A stretch of DNA of 64,000 bases from an uncultured Atopobiaceae bacterium (GCA_947631545.1 CANRLS010000001.1:33663-97662), one strand, 5' to 3'; positions 47,098 through 55,837 are shown, numbered from the stretch's first letter. Program-made: numbers and translations. The notes: generated by a model from the letters alone, not told the origin.

Positions 47098-47544
47098 GTG
47101 CCGATGGGGGCCTCCCCTGCCCTTCCCCGCGTCCATGTGGCGGCCGCCGTCGTCGTCCGCGACGGCCGCATCCTCGCGGCCGAGCGCGCCTACGGGCCGC
47201 ATCTTGGCTTCGAGCTCCCCGGCGGCAAGGTGGAGGCGGGCGAGACGGCGCTCGCCGCCTGCCGGCGCGAGCTTCGCGAAGAGCTGGGCATCGAGGTGCA
47301 GGGCGTCGGGGGCGCTCCCGAACCCGAGCTCCTCGATACCGTCCGCCATCGCTACGACGACTTCGACCTCACGATGGAGGTCTTCCTCTGCGAGCCGGTG
47401 CCGGGATCGCGGATCGAAGACGGCGAGCACCTGCGCCTTCTCTGGCTCGGAAGGGACGAGCTCCTCAGCGTGGCGTGGCTCCCCGCCGACGTGGAGCTCC
47501 TGGAGCGCCTCCAGCGCCGCTGGACCGCCTTCATCCCCTCCTGA
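47098..47544 (+). CDS. Nudix hydrolase (MutT/NudG-like)
   Basis: A 148-residue Nudix protein. The Nudix box runs from GGKVEAGETALAACRREL into REELGI and is intact. Together with FELPGGK and the C-terminal WLPADVELLERL it resembles MutT/NudG, which cleanse oxidised or methylated dNTPs. I start at the GTG of 47098 (AAAGG at 5 nt); the ATG two codons on is also possible. A TAGTCT -10-like box lies at 47058. Confidence 0.88.
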   Translation: MPMGASPALPRVHVAAAVVVRDGRILAAERAYGPHLGFELPGGKVEAGETALAACRRELREELGIEVQGVGGAPEPELLDTVRHRYDDFDLTMEVFLCEPVPGSRIEDGEHLRLLWLGRDELLSVAWLPADVELLERLQRRWTAFIPS

Positions 47545-47569
47545 ATCCGAGAGGCCCGGCGCAGGGTAC

Positions 47570-47575
47570 TAGAAT
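47570..47575 (+). promoter_or_regulatory. -10 box (TAGAAT) before the 47612 gene
   Basis: TAGAAT about 36 bp before the start of the small membrane protein. The same hexamer precedes thrS (minus strand) and the gene at 44305; -35 boxes are weak in all cases. Confidence 0.4.
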
Positions 47576-47611
47576 CGAATGCCGTAAGGTCGCGCACCGA
47601 GGAGGCCCGGT

Positions 47612-47908
47612 ATGCCGGATCGAAATGGGATCGACTCTGAAGACGCCATCGTCTCAAGCGAGCGCCGCTTCGTCGAAAGCGAATCGGCGACCACCGATCA
47701 TGCCTCGAACCATGCCGGCGCGACGCCGATCGTCGTGCCGCTCGTCATCGTCGGCGTGCTCGCCCTCCTCGCCTACCTCACGATGAGCATCGCCGCCGGC
47801 GCCATCGCCACGGCCGCGAAGGCCCAGATGGGAACTGGCGGCATCACCTGGCAGTACCAGTACGGCTACGACCCGTATCTGGACGGGTTCCTCGACGACT
47901 ACTATTAA
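47612..47908 (+). CDS. Small single-pass membrane protein
   Basis: A 98-residue protein with a polar Ser/Glu/Asp-rich N-terminus, one membrane helix (VVPLVIVGVLALLAYLTMSIA) and a short Tyr/Asp-rich C-terminal tail (YQYGYDPYLDGFLDDYY). A GGAGG site precedes the ATG. No family is recognised. It lies 82 bp before thyA. Confidence 0.6.
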   Translation: MPDRNGIDSEDAIVSSERRFVESESATTDHASNHAGATPIVVPLVIVGVLALLAYLTMSIAAGAIATAAKAQMGTGGITWQYQYGYDPYLDGFLDDYY

Positions 47909-47990
47909 GGGGCGCTGCACGGACGCGCCGGTTGGGGGCGTGAGCCTAGCCTCCCAACGCGGCGTTCGCCCCTTCTGAAAGGCGGGCCGA

Positions 47991-48854
47991 ATGTCCAAGG
48001 CAGACGATCTCTTCGTGGCCATGTGCGAGGACATCCTCGCCAACGGCACCACCACGGAGGGTGAGAAGGTGCGCCCGCATTGGGCCGATGGCACGCCCGC
48101 CCACACCATCAAGCGCTTCGGTGTGACCAACCGCTACGACCTCCGAGAGGAGTTCCCGGCGCTCACCCTGCGCCGCACGGCCCTCAAGAGCGCCATGGAC
48201 GAGATCCTCTGGATCTACCAGAGGAAGTCCAACCGCGTGGCCGACCTCAAGAGCCACATCTGGGACGAGTGGACCGACGAGGCGGGCACCATCGGCAAGG
48301 CCTACGGCTACCAGATCGGCCGGGTGGCGCACTATCCGGAGGGCGACTTCGACCAGATGGACAAGGTGCTCTACGACCTGGCGAGCACGCCGTTCTCGCG
48401 CCGCATCATGACGAGCACCTACACCTTCGCCGACCTCGCCGAGATGGAGCTCTACCCTTGCGCCTACGGCGTCACCTACAACGTGACCCAGGAGCGCGAC
48501 GCCACGACCGGCGAGGACGGACCGCTCGTGCTGAACATGATCCTCAACCAGCGGAGCCAGGACGTGCTCACCGCCAACAACTGGAACGTCGCCCAGTACG
48601 CGATCCTCCTCATGATGGTGGCCCAGGCCTCCGACATGGTGGCGGGCGAGCTCCTGCACGTGATTGCCGACGCCCACATCTACGACCGTCACGTGCCCAT
48701 CGTGCGCGAGCTCATCGCCCGCGAGCGGCATCCGGCTCCCAAGGTGACGCTGAACCCGGAGGTCGGGGACTTCTACGCCTTCACCACCGACGACCTCATC
48801 GTGGAGGACTATGTCACGGGGCCGCAGGTGCGCGACATCCCGGTCGCCATCTAG
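47991..48854 (+). CDS. thyA: Thymidylate synthase
   Basis: A 287-residue ThyA, making dTMP from dUMP with methylene-tetrahydrofolate. The catalytic Cys is in ELYPCAYGVTYNV, and the dUMP-binding region reads LNQRSQDVLTANNWNVAQY, with HIYDRHVP toward the end. The motif is PCA rather than the PCH of E. coli ThyA, as in the B. subtilis ThyA / phage-type subgroup. DHFR follows 15 bp downstream, regenerating the folate it oxidises. Confidence 0.93.
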   Translation: MSKADDLFVAMCEDILANGTTTEGEKVRPHWADGTPAHTIKRFGVTNRYDLREEFPALTLRRTALKSAMDEILWIYQRKSNRVADLKSHIWDEWTDEAGTIGKAYGYQIGRVAHYPEGDFDQMDKVLYDLASTPFSRRIMTSTYTFADLAEMELYPCAYGVTYNVTQERDATTGEDGPLVLNMILNQRSQDVLTANNWNVAQYAILLMMVAQASDMVAGELLHVIADAHIYDRHVPIVRELIARERHPAPKVTLNPEVGDFYAFTTDDLIVEDYVTGPQVRDIPVAI

Positions 48855-48869
48855 GACGAGGAGGGCGCG

Positions 48870-49364
48870 ATGCGGCTGAAGGTGCTCGTCTCCGTCACCG
48901 AGGACTGGGCCATCGGCAAGGACGGTGCCATGCTCGTGGGAAACCCCGCCGACCTGAAGCGCTTCAAGGAGCTCACGACGGGCGGCACCGTGATCATGGG
49001 GCGCCGGACGCTCGAGAGCCTGCCGAGCGCGAAGCCCCTCCCCCACCGCAGGAACATCGTCCTCACCCGAGCCGATCTGTCGGACGTCGAGGGCATCGAG
49101 GTGGCCCACGGCATCAGAGAGGCCAAGAACCTCATCGGGGACGGCGGCGATGCCTGGATCGTCGGAGGCGAAGCGGTCTACCGCTCCTTCCTCCCCTGCG
49201 TCGACGAATGCCTCGTCACGCTGAACCACGTGAAGCGCCCCGATGCCGACACGTGGTTCCCCGACCTCGACGAGCTGGACAACTGGGAGCTCGCGGAGCG
49301 CGAGGAAGGCGGCACCACCCCCGATGGCACCGCCTTCGAGTTCCTCACTTACCGTCGGGTCTAG
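48870..49364 (+). CDS. folA: Dihydrofolate reductase
   Basis: A 164-residue DHFR. The start VLVSVTEDWAIGKDGAM contains the Trp-Ala-Ile-Gly substrate loop, followed by the NADPH motif GGTVIMGRRTLESLP and IVGGEAVYRSFLP. It lies 15 bp after thyA with a GAGGAGGG site, forming the usual thyA-folA pair. Confidence 0.94.
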   Translation: MRLKVLVSVTEDWAIGKDGAMLVGNPADLKRFKELTTGGTVIMGRRTLESLPSAKPLPHRRNIVLTRADLSDVEGIEVAHGIREAKNLIGDGGDAWIVGGEAVYRSFLPCVDECLVTLNHVKRPDADTWFPDLDELDNWELAEREEGGTTPDGTAFEFLTYRRV

Positions 49365-49398
49365 TTTCACGGGCGCCGACCGCACTGGCCGCAGCGAG

Positions 49399-49585
49399 CC
49401 TTGGGCCCTTGATTCGGGCTCCATCCGAGAGCCCGCGCTGGGACGCGCGGATTCCGTCGCCCCCGAGGGCGATGCTTCGGGGGTGGACTCCGAAGCGAAG
49501 GGGGTAGTGAACGTTTCCGCACGATCGCGCCACAGGGGCGATGCGAGGCGAAGGCTGGAGCCCCGGGCCAAGGGCCCGGGGCTCC
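49399..49585. repeat. Structured repeat element, distant copy
   Basis: Shares with the 25263-25634 element the block CCGAGAGCCCGCG...CGCGGA, CCCGAGGGCGATGC and GCGAGGCGAAGGCTG. The outer arms differ: CCTTGGGCCC...GGGCTCC on the left and GGAGCCC...GGGCCAAGG on the right, which still pair. The right arm alternatively forms a local 13 bp hairpin (49557-49585, GGAGCCCCGGGCC/GGCCCGGGGCTCC). It fills the gap between convergent folA and the kinase-fold gene and may serve as terminator for both. Confidence 0.7.
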
Positions 49586-49615
49586 AGCTGATTGTCGCAG
49601 CTACTGGTGTCGCGG

Positions 49616-50368
49616 TTACTGGTAGTCGACGATGTCGATCCAGGAGAGCAGGAACTCGCGATTCTCGTCGCGATGGCGGGCGAGCTCGCTCGCGGCCACG
49701 ATGGAGAGCCAGTTGCGCACGATCTGCTTGGGCGTGTCGCTCTTCATGCAGTAGAGGTCGAGGTACTTCTCGGCCATGGCGCGATCGTCGAGCGCGAAGA
49801 GGAGGTACGTCATGGCGGCGTCGGCCGCGCCCGACCCCTGGGTGGCGTGGGCCCAGTCGCAGGCGTAGAGCTCGCCGTCGTCGCCCACGATGACGTTCGA
49901 CGGGTTGAAGTCGCCGTGGCAGATCTCGACCTCGTTGGGCATGCCGTCGAGGCGCATCTCCAGCTCGTAGCGGGTGGTGGCGTCGAGGATGCCGGTGAGG
50001 CCCTTGATCATGCGGGTGTACTTGTCCTTCTGGCGCTGGAGGAGCGGCGCGCGGAAGGAGTGCAGGCGCACCTGGAAGTCCACGAAGAGCTTGAGGTACT
50101 TGTCCTGCTTCTCGGGATGCTCGCGCATGAGGTCGTCGAGCGCCTTGCCGGCGATGCGCGTCGTGGAGAAGGCCCAATCGCCGTTCACGCGCTTCACCCA
50201 GAGGGGCTTCGGCGAATTGATGCCGGCCTCGGCCACGCGCGCGAGGTTCAGGGCCTCGTTGAAGATGTCGGAGACCGGCTTGTTCTCGTTGAAGATCTTC
50301 ACCATCTCGTCGCCGTCGCGGTATACGACCTTGTTCTGGCGCCTCGCGATCTCTTGGTACTCGGCCAT
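49616..50368 (-). CDS. Aminoglycoside phosphotransferase-like kinase-fold protein
   Basis: A 250-residue APH-family protein. The catalytic loop is CHGDFNPSNVIV and the metal-binding Asp is in ACDWAHATQG. Substrates in this family range from antibiotics to choline and sugars; nothing here indicates resistance. It is downstream of adhE on the same strand (73 bp). Confidence 0.82.
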   Translation of the reverse strand: MAEYQEIARRQNKVVYRDGDEMVKIFNENKPVSDIFNEALNLARVAEAGINSPKPLWVKRVNGDWAFSTTRIAGKALDDLMREHPEKQDKYLKLFVDFQVRLHSFRAPLLQRQKDKYTRMIKGLTGILDATTRYELEMRLDGMPNEVEICHGDFNPSNVIVGDDGELYACDWAHATQGSGAADAAMTYLLFALDDRAMAEKYLDLYCMKSDTPKQIVRNWLSIVAASELARHRDENREFLLSWIDIVDYQ

Positions 50369-50441
50369 CTCTCGGCCCCTTTCTCGGGTTGGGTTCCCCG
50401 CTCGGTCCCTCGTCTTCTCCAGGTGCCCGTAGACGTCGCGG

Positions 50442-53117
50442 CTAGGCCTCGTAGCTCGACGGCTCGCGCCCGTAGAAGGCGTCGAGGTAGAGCTCCTTCA
50501 TCTCGCTCATGAGCGGGTAGCGCGGGTTGGAGACCGTGCACTGGTCGTTGAAGGCCTGCTCCACCATCTCGTCGAGCGTGGCGAGGAAGTCCTCCTCCTT
50601 GACGCCGAGCTCGGCGATGGTGAGCGGCACGCCACAGTGGAGCACGAGTTCGTCGATCTTGGCGAGGAAGCTCTCGAAGACCTCGTCGTCGTCCTTTCCG
50701 GTGACGCCGCAGTAGCGGGCCGCCTCGACGTAGCGCTGCTTGGCGTGCGGGTAGCCGTACTGCGAGAACGTCCCCATCTTGGTGGGCACCTCGGCCGAGT
50801 TGTAGCGCATGACGCGCGTGAGGATGACGGCGTTGGCCACGCCGTGGGGGATGTGGTGGAAGGCGCCCAGCTTGTGGGCCATGGAGTGGTTGATGCCGAG
50901 GAACGCGTTGGAGAACGCTATGCCGGCGAGGCAGCTCGCGTTGGCCATGCGCTCGCGGGCCTCGGGATCGGCGGCCCCGCGGTCGTAGGCGCTCGGGAGG
51001 TTCTCGAAGACGAGCTTCATGGCCTGGAGGGCCGACGGGTCGCTGAAGTCCGTGGCCATGATCGAGGCGTAGGCCTCGAGCGCGTGGGTGAGGACGTCCA
51101 GGCCCGAGGCGGCCGTGAGGCCCTTGGGCTGGGTCATCATGTTGTCGACGTCGACGATGGCCATGTCGGGCATGAGCTCGTAGTCGGCGAGCGGCCACTT
51201 CACGCCGGTCTCGGCGTCGGTGATGATGGCGAAGGGCGTGACCTCGGACCCGGTGCCGGAGCTCGTGGGGATGCAGACGAAGTAGGCCTTCTTGCCCATG
51301 TCGGGGTAGGTGTAGATGCGCTTGCGGATGTCCATGAAGTCCATGGCCATGTCCTCGAAGGCGGCCTCGGGGTACTCGTACATGACCCACATGATCTTGG
51401 CCGCGTCCATGGCGGACCCGCCGCCCATGGCGATGATCACGTCGGGCTCGAAGGCGCGGAGCTGCTTCACGCCCTCCTGGGCGCACTGGAGCGTGGGGTC
51501 GGGCGCCACGTCCCAGAAGCACGAGTGCACGATGCCCAGCTCGTCGAGCTTCTCCTCCACCGGTTTGGTGTAGCCGTTCTTGTAGAGGAACTGGTCGGTC
51601 ACGATGAAGCAGCGCTTCTTGCCCATGACCTGGCCGAGCTCGTTCAGGGCCACCGGCATGCAGCCGCGCTTGAAGTAGATCTTCTCGGGCGTGCGGAACC
51701 AGAGCATGTTCTCTTGGCGCATGGCCACCACCTTGGTGTTCAGCAGGTGCTTGATGCCAACGTTCTCCGACGTGGAGTTGCCGCCCCAGGTGCCGCAGCC
51801 GAGGGTGAGCGAGGGCTTCATCATGAAGTTGTAGAGGTCGCCGATGCCGCCCTGGGCGCTCGGCGTGTTGATGAGGATGCGCCCCGTCTTCATGGCCTCG
51901 CGGAACTTGGCGATCTTCTCGGTCTGGGTGGTGTGGATGTAGAGGGAGCTCGTGTGGCCGAAGCCGCCGTCGGCGACGAGCCGCTCGGCCTTGGCGAGGG
52001 CCTCGTCGAAGTCGGCGGCATGGTACATCGCGAGCACCGGCGAGAGCTTCTCGTGGGCGAACTCCTCCGAGGGCTCCACGCTCTCGACCTCGCCGATGAG
52101 GACCTTCGTCTTCGGCGGCACGGAGACGCCCGCCATCTCGGCGATGGCGGCCGCGCTCTGGCCCACGATCCTGGCGTTCACCTGTCCGTTGATGATGATG
52201 GTCTTGCGGACGCGATCGATCTCGTCCTCCTTGAGGAAGTAGCATCCGCGCCGCGCGAACTCGGCCTTCACCTCGTCGTAGACGGCGTCGAGCGCCGTCA
52301 CCGACTGCTCGGAGGCGCAGATCATGCCGTTGTCGAAGGTCTTGGAGTGGATGATGGAGTTCACCGCGAGCTTGATGTCGGCGGTGTCGTCGATGATCAC
52401 GGGGACGTTTCCGGGACCGACGCCGAGGGCGGGCTTGCCCGAGGAGTAGGCGGCCTTGACCATGCCGGGGCCGCCGGTGGCGAGGATGATGTCGGCCTCG
52501 CGCATGAGCTGGTTCGTCATCTCGAGCGTGGGCTCGGCGATCCAGCGGATGAGGCCCCGGGGCGCGCCCGCCCTCTCGGCCGCCTCGCGCACGACCTTGG
52601 CCGCGGCGATGGTGCAGGCGGCGGCCCTGGGGTGCGGCGAGATGATGATGGCGTTTCGGGTCTTCAGGCTGATGAGGCACTTGAAGATGGCCGTGGAGGT
52701 GGGGTTGGTGGTGGGGATGACCGCCGCCACGATGCCCATGGGCTCCGCCACCACCTGGTAGCCGTAGGCCCGGTCCTCCTCGATCACGCCGCAGGTCTTA
52801 GTGCGCTTGTAGGCGTTGTAGATGTACTCGGAGGCGTAGTGGTTCTTGATGACCTTGTCCTCCACCACGCCCATGCCGGTCTCCTCGACCGCCTGCTTGG
52901 CGAGCGGGATGCGCTGCTTGTTGGCGGCCATGGCGGCCTCGTAGAAGATCTTGTCGACCTGCTCCTGGGAGAAGGTGGCGAAGACCTCCTGGGCGCCTCG
53001 CATCTCGGCCATGGCGGCGCTGAGCGCTTCGGTGCCGTCGATGACCTCGACGGTGTCCTTGATCTGGGGCGATTCGGGGCGAACGGTCTTCGGGTCCTGG
53101 TGCTTGGCCCTTGGCAT
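50442..53117 (-). CDS. adhE: Bifunctional acetaldehyde-CoA/alcohol dehydrogenase
   Basis: An 891-residue AdhE, reducing acetyl-CoA to ethanol with two NADH. The N-terminal aldehyde dehydrogenase domain has its catalytic Cys in GMICASEQS; after a linker, the iron alcohol dehydrogenase domain contains IPTSSGTGSEVTPFA and the metal-binding HSMAHKLGAFHHIPHG. Length matches E. coli AdhE (891), which forms spirosome filaments. A GGGAGG site precedes the ATG at 53117. No clear Rex-type operator is visible in the ~125 bp upstream. Confidence 0.96.
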   Translation of the reverse strand: MPRAKHQDPKTVRPESPQIKDTVEVIDGTEALSAAMAEMRGAQEVFATFSQEQVDKIFYEAAMAANKQRIPLAKQAVEETGMGVVEDKVIKNHYASEYIYNAYKRTKTCGVIEEDRAYGYQVVAEPMGIVAAVIPTTNPTSTAIFKCLISLKTRNAIIISPHPRAAACTIAAAKVVREAAERAGAPRGLIRWIAEPTLEMTNQLMREADIILATGGPGMVKAAYSSGKPALGVGPGNVPVIIDDTADIKLAVNSIIHSKTFDNGMICASEQSVTALDAVYDEVKAEFARRGCYFLKEDEIDRVRKTIIINGQVNARIVGQSAAAIAEMAGVSVPPKTKVLIGEVESVEPSEEFAHEKLSPVLAMYHAADFDEALAKAERLVADGGFGHTSSLYIHTTQTEKIAKFREAMKTGRILINTPSAQGGIGDLYNFMMKPSLTLGCGTWGGNSTSENVGIKHLLNTKVVAMRQENMLWFRTPEKIYFKRGCMPVALNELGQVMGKKRCFIVTDQFLYKNGYTKPVEEKLDELGIVHSCFWDVAPDPTLQCAQEGVKQLRAFEPDVIIAMGGGSAMDAAKIMWVMYEYPEAAFEDMAMDFMDIRKRIYTYPDMGKKAYFVCIPTSSGTGSEVTPFAIITDAETGVKWPLADYELMPDMAIVDVDNMMTQPKGLTAASGLDVLTHALEAYASIMATDFSDPSALQAMKLVFENLPSAYDRGAADPEARERMANASCLAGIAFSNAFLGINHSMAHKLGAFHHIPHGVANAVILTRVMRYNSAEVPTKMGTFSQYGYPHAKQRYVEAARYCGVTGKDDDEVFESFLAKIDELVLHCGVPLTIAELGVKEEDFLATLDEMVEQAFNDQCTVSNPRYPLMSEMKELYLDAFYGREPSSYEA

Positions 53118-53242
53118 GAGGGAACCTCCCTAGCCGCGTATCGGTGCGAAAGCCCAATGGTAGTTGAATCCGCATGACATTAGACCTGTCTTTTGCACCG
53201 AAGATGCGAACGGTAGCGCCCGCGCGGGGCCGAAGGGACGTT

Positions 53243-53662
53243 TCAGGCGAGCGCGGCCTCCAGGGCGCGGACGAGGTCCAGGGGATCGGCTCCCTCGCAC
53301 ATGAGGTGCGAGACCCCGCCATCGATCGTGCCGTAGGCGATGAACGGCCCGAATCCGCGCTCGAGGATGCGGGCCGCCTCCTCGTGGCACGGATCGCCGG
53401 GAAGCCCGGGGTAGCTCACCCAGACGACCTTGGGATGGCAGGAGAGGTAGCGCGCGCAGACGGCCGCGGCATCGCTCTCGGCCCGCCAACGCTCGGGAGG
53501 GACCGTGCGGGCGCGGGCCGCCGCCTCGACGATGAGGCGGCGGCCCGCGGGGTCGTCATCGCGGCGCTCGAGCGCGCCGTCCGCCTGGCCCTCCTCGGCG
53601 CGGACCGTCGAGCCTTCGGCACCGCCTTCCCTCGCGGTTTCGCCTTCGGGGCGATGGGTCAT
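53243..53662 (-). CDS. Condensed C-terminal fragment of a Cys/Met-metabolism PLP enzyme
   Basis: A 139-residue frame 15 bp after thrS, same strand. The first ~70 residues are charged low-complexity. The rest, HPKVVWVSYPGLPGDPCHEE then AARILERGFGPFIAYGT, matches the C-terminal domain of O-acetylhomoserine sulfhydrylase (MetY), and VSHLMCEGADPLDLVRALEAALA matches the family's extreme C-terminus, with the ~50 residues normally between them missing. The PLP lysine and catalytic core are absent, so it cannot be that enzyme. Either a remnant or a small repurposed protein. Confidence 0.5.
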   Translation of the reverse strand: MTHRPEGETAREGGAEGSTVRAEEGQADGALERRDDDPAGRRLIVEAAARARTVPPERWRAESDAAAVCARYLSCHPKVVWVSYPGLPGDPCHEEAARILERGFGPFIAYGTIDGGVSHLMCEGADPLDLVRALEAALA

Positions 53663-53677
53663 CTCTCACTCAGCGCC

Positions 53678-55621
53678 CTATACCTGGGCGTCCTCGATGA
53701 TCTTCGCGAAGTCGGCGAGCGCCATCGCCCCCTGGTCGCCCTCGTGGCGCTCGCGCACGGCCACGGTCTTCGACTCGGCCTCCTTGTCGCCCACGACGAG
53801 CATGTAGGGGATCTGCTGCTCTTGGGCCTTGGCGATCTTGGCCTTCATGGGCTCGGACTGGCTCGCCACCTCCACGCGGCCGCCCACGGCGCGGAGCCTC
53901 TCGGCCACGCTCTCGGCGTAGTCGATGTGGCGGTCGGCGATGGGGATGACCTCCACCTGCACCGGGGCGAGCCAGAGCGGGAGCGCGCCGGCGTAGTTCT
54001 CGATGAGGATCCCCAGGAAGCGCTCGATGGAGCCGAAGATGGCACGGTGGAGCATCCAAGGGCGCTTCTCGGAGTTGTCGGCGTCGCGATAGGTGAGGTC
54101 GAAGCGCTCGGGCAGGTTGAAGTCCACCTGGATCGTGGAGCACTGCCAGGTGCGGCCGATGGAGTCCTTGACCTTGATGTCGATCTTGGGGCCGTAGAAG
54201 GCGCCGTCGCCCTCGTTGATGTCGTAGGGGATGCCCCGGCGCTCCAGGGCCTCCTTCAGGAAGCGCTCGGCCTTCTCCCACATGTCGTCGGAGCCGATGG
54301 ACTTGGCCGGCCGCGTGGAGATCTCGGCCGTGTAGGGCAGGTCGAACGTGGACATGATGTAGTCCACGAGGTCGAGGATCGACTCGACCTCGTCCACCAC
54401 CTGGTCCTCGGTGCAGAAGACGTGGGCGTCGTCCTGGGTGAAGCCGCGGGCGCGGAAGAGCCCGTGCACCGCGCCCGAGAGCTCGTGCCTGTAGACGGTG
54501 CCGAACTCGAAGTAGCGCAGCGGCAGCTCGCGGTAGCTGTGCAGGTTCTGCTTGTAGAGCAGCACGTGGCCCGGGCAGTTCATGGGCTTCACGCCGAACT
54601 CCACCTCGCGGGGCTCCTCCTCGGTGCCCTCGTTGATGGTGAAGAAGTACATGTTCTCGTGGTAGAAGTCGTAGTGGCCGGAGGTCTTCCACACGTCCGC
54701 ACGGTAGACGTGGGGCGTGAGCACCTCCTGATAGCCGCGGCGCTCGAGCTCGCGGGCGAGCCAGGCCTTCATCGTGCGCACCACCATCGCGCCCTTGGGA
54801 TAGAAGAGCGGCATGCCGGGGCCCACCTGCTCGATGAACTGGAAGAGCCCGAGCCTGGGGCCGAGGATGCGGTGGTCGCGCTTCTTGGCCTCCTCCATCA
54901 TGGTCTGGTAGGCCTTGAGGTCCTTCTTGGTGGCGAAGGCCACGCCGTAGACGCGCTGGAGCATCTCGTTCTCGGCGTCGCCCTTCCAGTAGGCGCCCGC
55001 CACGCGGGTGAGCGCGAAGGCGTCGCGCGGGAGCTTGCCCGCGCTCGGCACGTGCGGACCCTTGCAGAGCTCGAGGTGGTCGCCATGGGCGTAGACGGTG
55101 ACCGTCTCGTCCGGATCCAGCTCGGAGAGGATCTCGAGCTTGAGGGGCTCGTCGGCGAACATGTCCTGCGCCTGCTCGCGGGTGACGACCTCGCGCTTGA
55201 AGGGCTCGTCTCGCCTGATGATCTCGCGCATGCGGACGGTGATGCGCTCGAAGTCGTCGGACGAGATGGAGTCGGGCGTCTGGAAGTCGTAGTAGAAGCC
55301 GTCCTCGATGGCGGGGCCCATGCCGAGCGCCACGTTGCTGAAGAGTTCGGCCACGGCCTCGGCGAGGATGTGGGCGTAGGAGTGGCGCATGACCTCGAGG
55401 CCCTCCGGCTGGCGCGCCGTGACGATCTCGATCGCGTCGCCGTCGGAGAGGGGCGTCGCCAGGTCGGCGAGGGCGCCGTTCACCTTGCCTGCGAGCGCGG
55501 CCCTTGCGAGCCCGGCGCCGATGGCGGCCGCCGCGTCGGCGAGGGTCGCGCCCGCGTCGAGCTCCAGGGGGGTGCCGTCGGGCAGGGTGACGGAAAGGGG
55601 TGCGGAGACGTTGCCGCTCAT
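53678..55621 (-). CDS. thrS: Threonyl-tRNA synthetase
   Basis: A 647-residue class II synthetase. Domains in order: TGS (~5-65), editing domain with RHSYAHILAEAV, catalytic core with the zinc-binding MNCPGH, motif 2 (GLFRARGFTQDDAHVF) and motif 3 (MLHRAIFGSIERFLGIL), then the anticodon-binding domain with VEVIPIADRHIDYAE. GGAGGATCCATC precedes the ATG. A terminator hairpin and a Thr-containing leader peptide in the 210 nt upstream suggest attenuation. Confidence 0.96.
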   Translation of the reverse strand: MSGNVSAPLSVTLPDGTPLELDAGATLADAAAAIGAGLARAALAGKVNGALADLATPLSDGDAIEIVTARQPEGLEVMRHSYAHILAEAVAELFSNVALGMGPAIEDGFYYDFQTPDSISSDDFERITVRMREIIRRDEPFKREVVTREQAQDMFADEPLKLEILSELDPDETVTVYAHGDHLELCKGPHVPSAGKLPRDAFALTRVAGAYWKGDAENEMLQRVYGVAFATKKDLKAYQTMMEEAKKRDHRILGPRLGLFQFIEQVGPGMPLFYPKGAMVVRTMKAWLARELERRGYQEVLTPHVYRADVWKTSGHYDFYHENMYFFTINEGTEEEPREVEFGVKPMNCPGHVLLYKQNLHSYRELPLRYFEFGTVYRHELSGAVHGLFRARGFTQDDAHVFCTEDQVVDEVESILDLVDYIMSTFDLPYTAEISTRPAKSIGSDDMWEKAERFLKEALERRGIPYDINEGDGAFYGPKIDIKVKDSIGRTWQCSTIQVDFNLPERFDLTYRDADNSEKRPWMLHRAIFGSIERFLGILIENYAGALPLWLAPVQVEVIPIADRHIDYAESVAERLRAVGGRVEVASQSEPMKAKIAKAQEQQIPYMLVVGDKEAESKTVAVRERHEGDQGAMALADFAKIIEDAQV

Positions 55622-55723
55622 GATGGATCCTCCTCTTCTCGGCCTCACGATGGCCGGTCGCGCCTAGGGGAAGGGCGTCGTCGGGCTTCCTTCGGTTGCG
55701 GGCGCGCGCCGGTGATGCTCATG

Positions 55724-55753
55724 AAAAACCGCCTCGGCCACAAACCGAAGCGG
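55724..55753 (-). terminator. Intrinsic terminator in the thrS leader (probable attenuator)
   Basis: On the minus strand CCGCTTCGG pairs with CCGAGGCGG (9 bp, one G-U) around a 7 nt loop and is followed by TTTTT. It lies ~100 nt before the thrS start and downstream of the putative promoter, so it would end transcription before thrS unless an alternative structure forms. No T-box consensus is visible. Confidence 0.65.
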
Positions 55754-55797
55754 CTCATGCGCACCCTGTGCGGCCTTGCGACCGCTCCAGCGCGCGC

Positions 55798-55833
55798 CTA
55801 GGAAGTCTGAGTTCGCCTGCTCATGGCTCGCAT
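55798..55833 (-). CDS. Putative thrS leader peptide
   Basis: A minus-strand frame of 11 codons, MRAMSRRTQTS-stop, with two Thr codons (ACT, ACT) just before the stop, ~45 nt ahead of the attenuator hairpin. The second ATG (55824) is 7 nt after a TAGAAT -10 box (55832-55837), so it could be translated from a leaderless mRNA. Confidence 0.4.
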   Translation of the reverse strand: MRAMSRRTQTS

Positions 55834-55837
55834 TCTA
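55832..55837 (-). promoter_or_regulatory. thrS -10 box (TTTGCTAGAAT)
   Basis: TAGAAT preceded by TTTGC on the minus strand, the same context as the promoter at 58143 (TTTGCTAGACT). No good -35 box. It lies between the FNT gene stop and thrS. Confidence 0.45.

Noticed and set aside
50637..53177. 846-codon plus-strand frame opposite adhE
   Set aside because: Antisense by-product of GC-rich third positions in adhE; Val/His/Asp-rich composition with no domain.
55724..55837. T-box riboswitch upstream of thrS
   Set aside because: No GGGTGGNACCGCG-like sequence or specifier stem could be found; a leader-peptide attenuator fits better.
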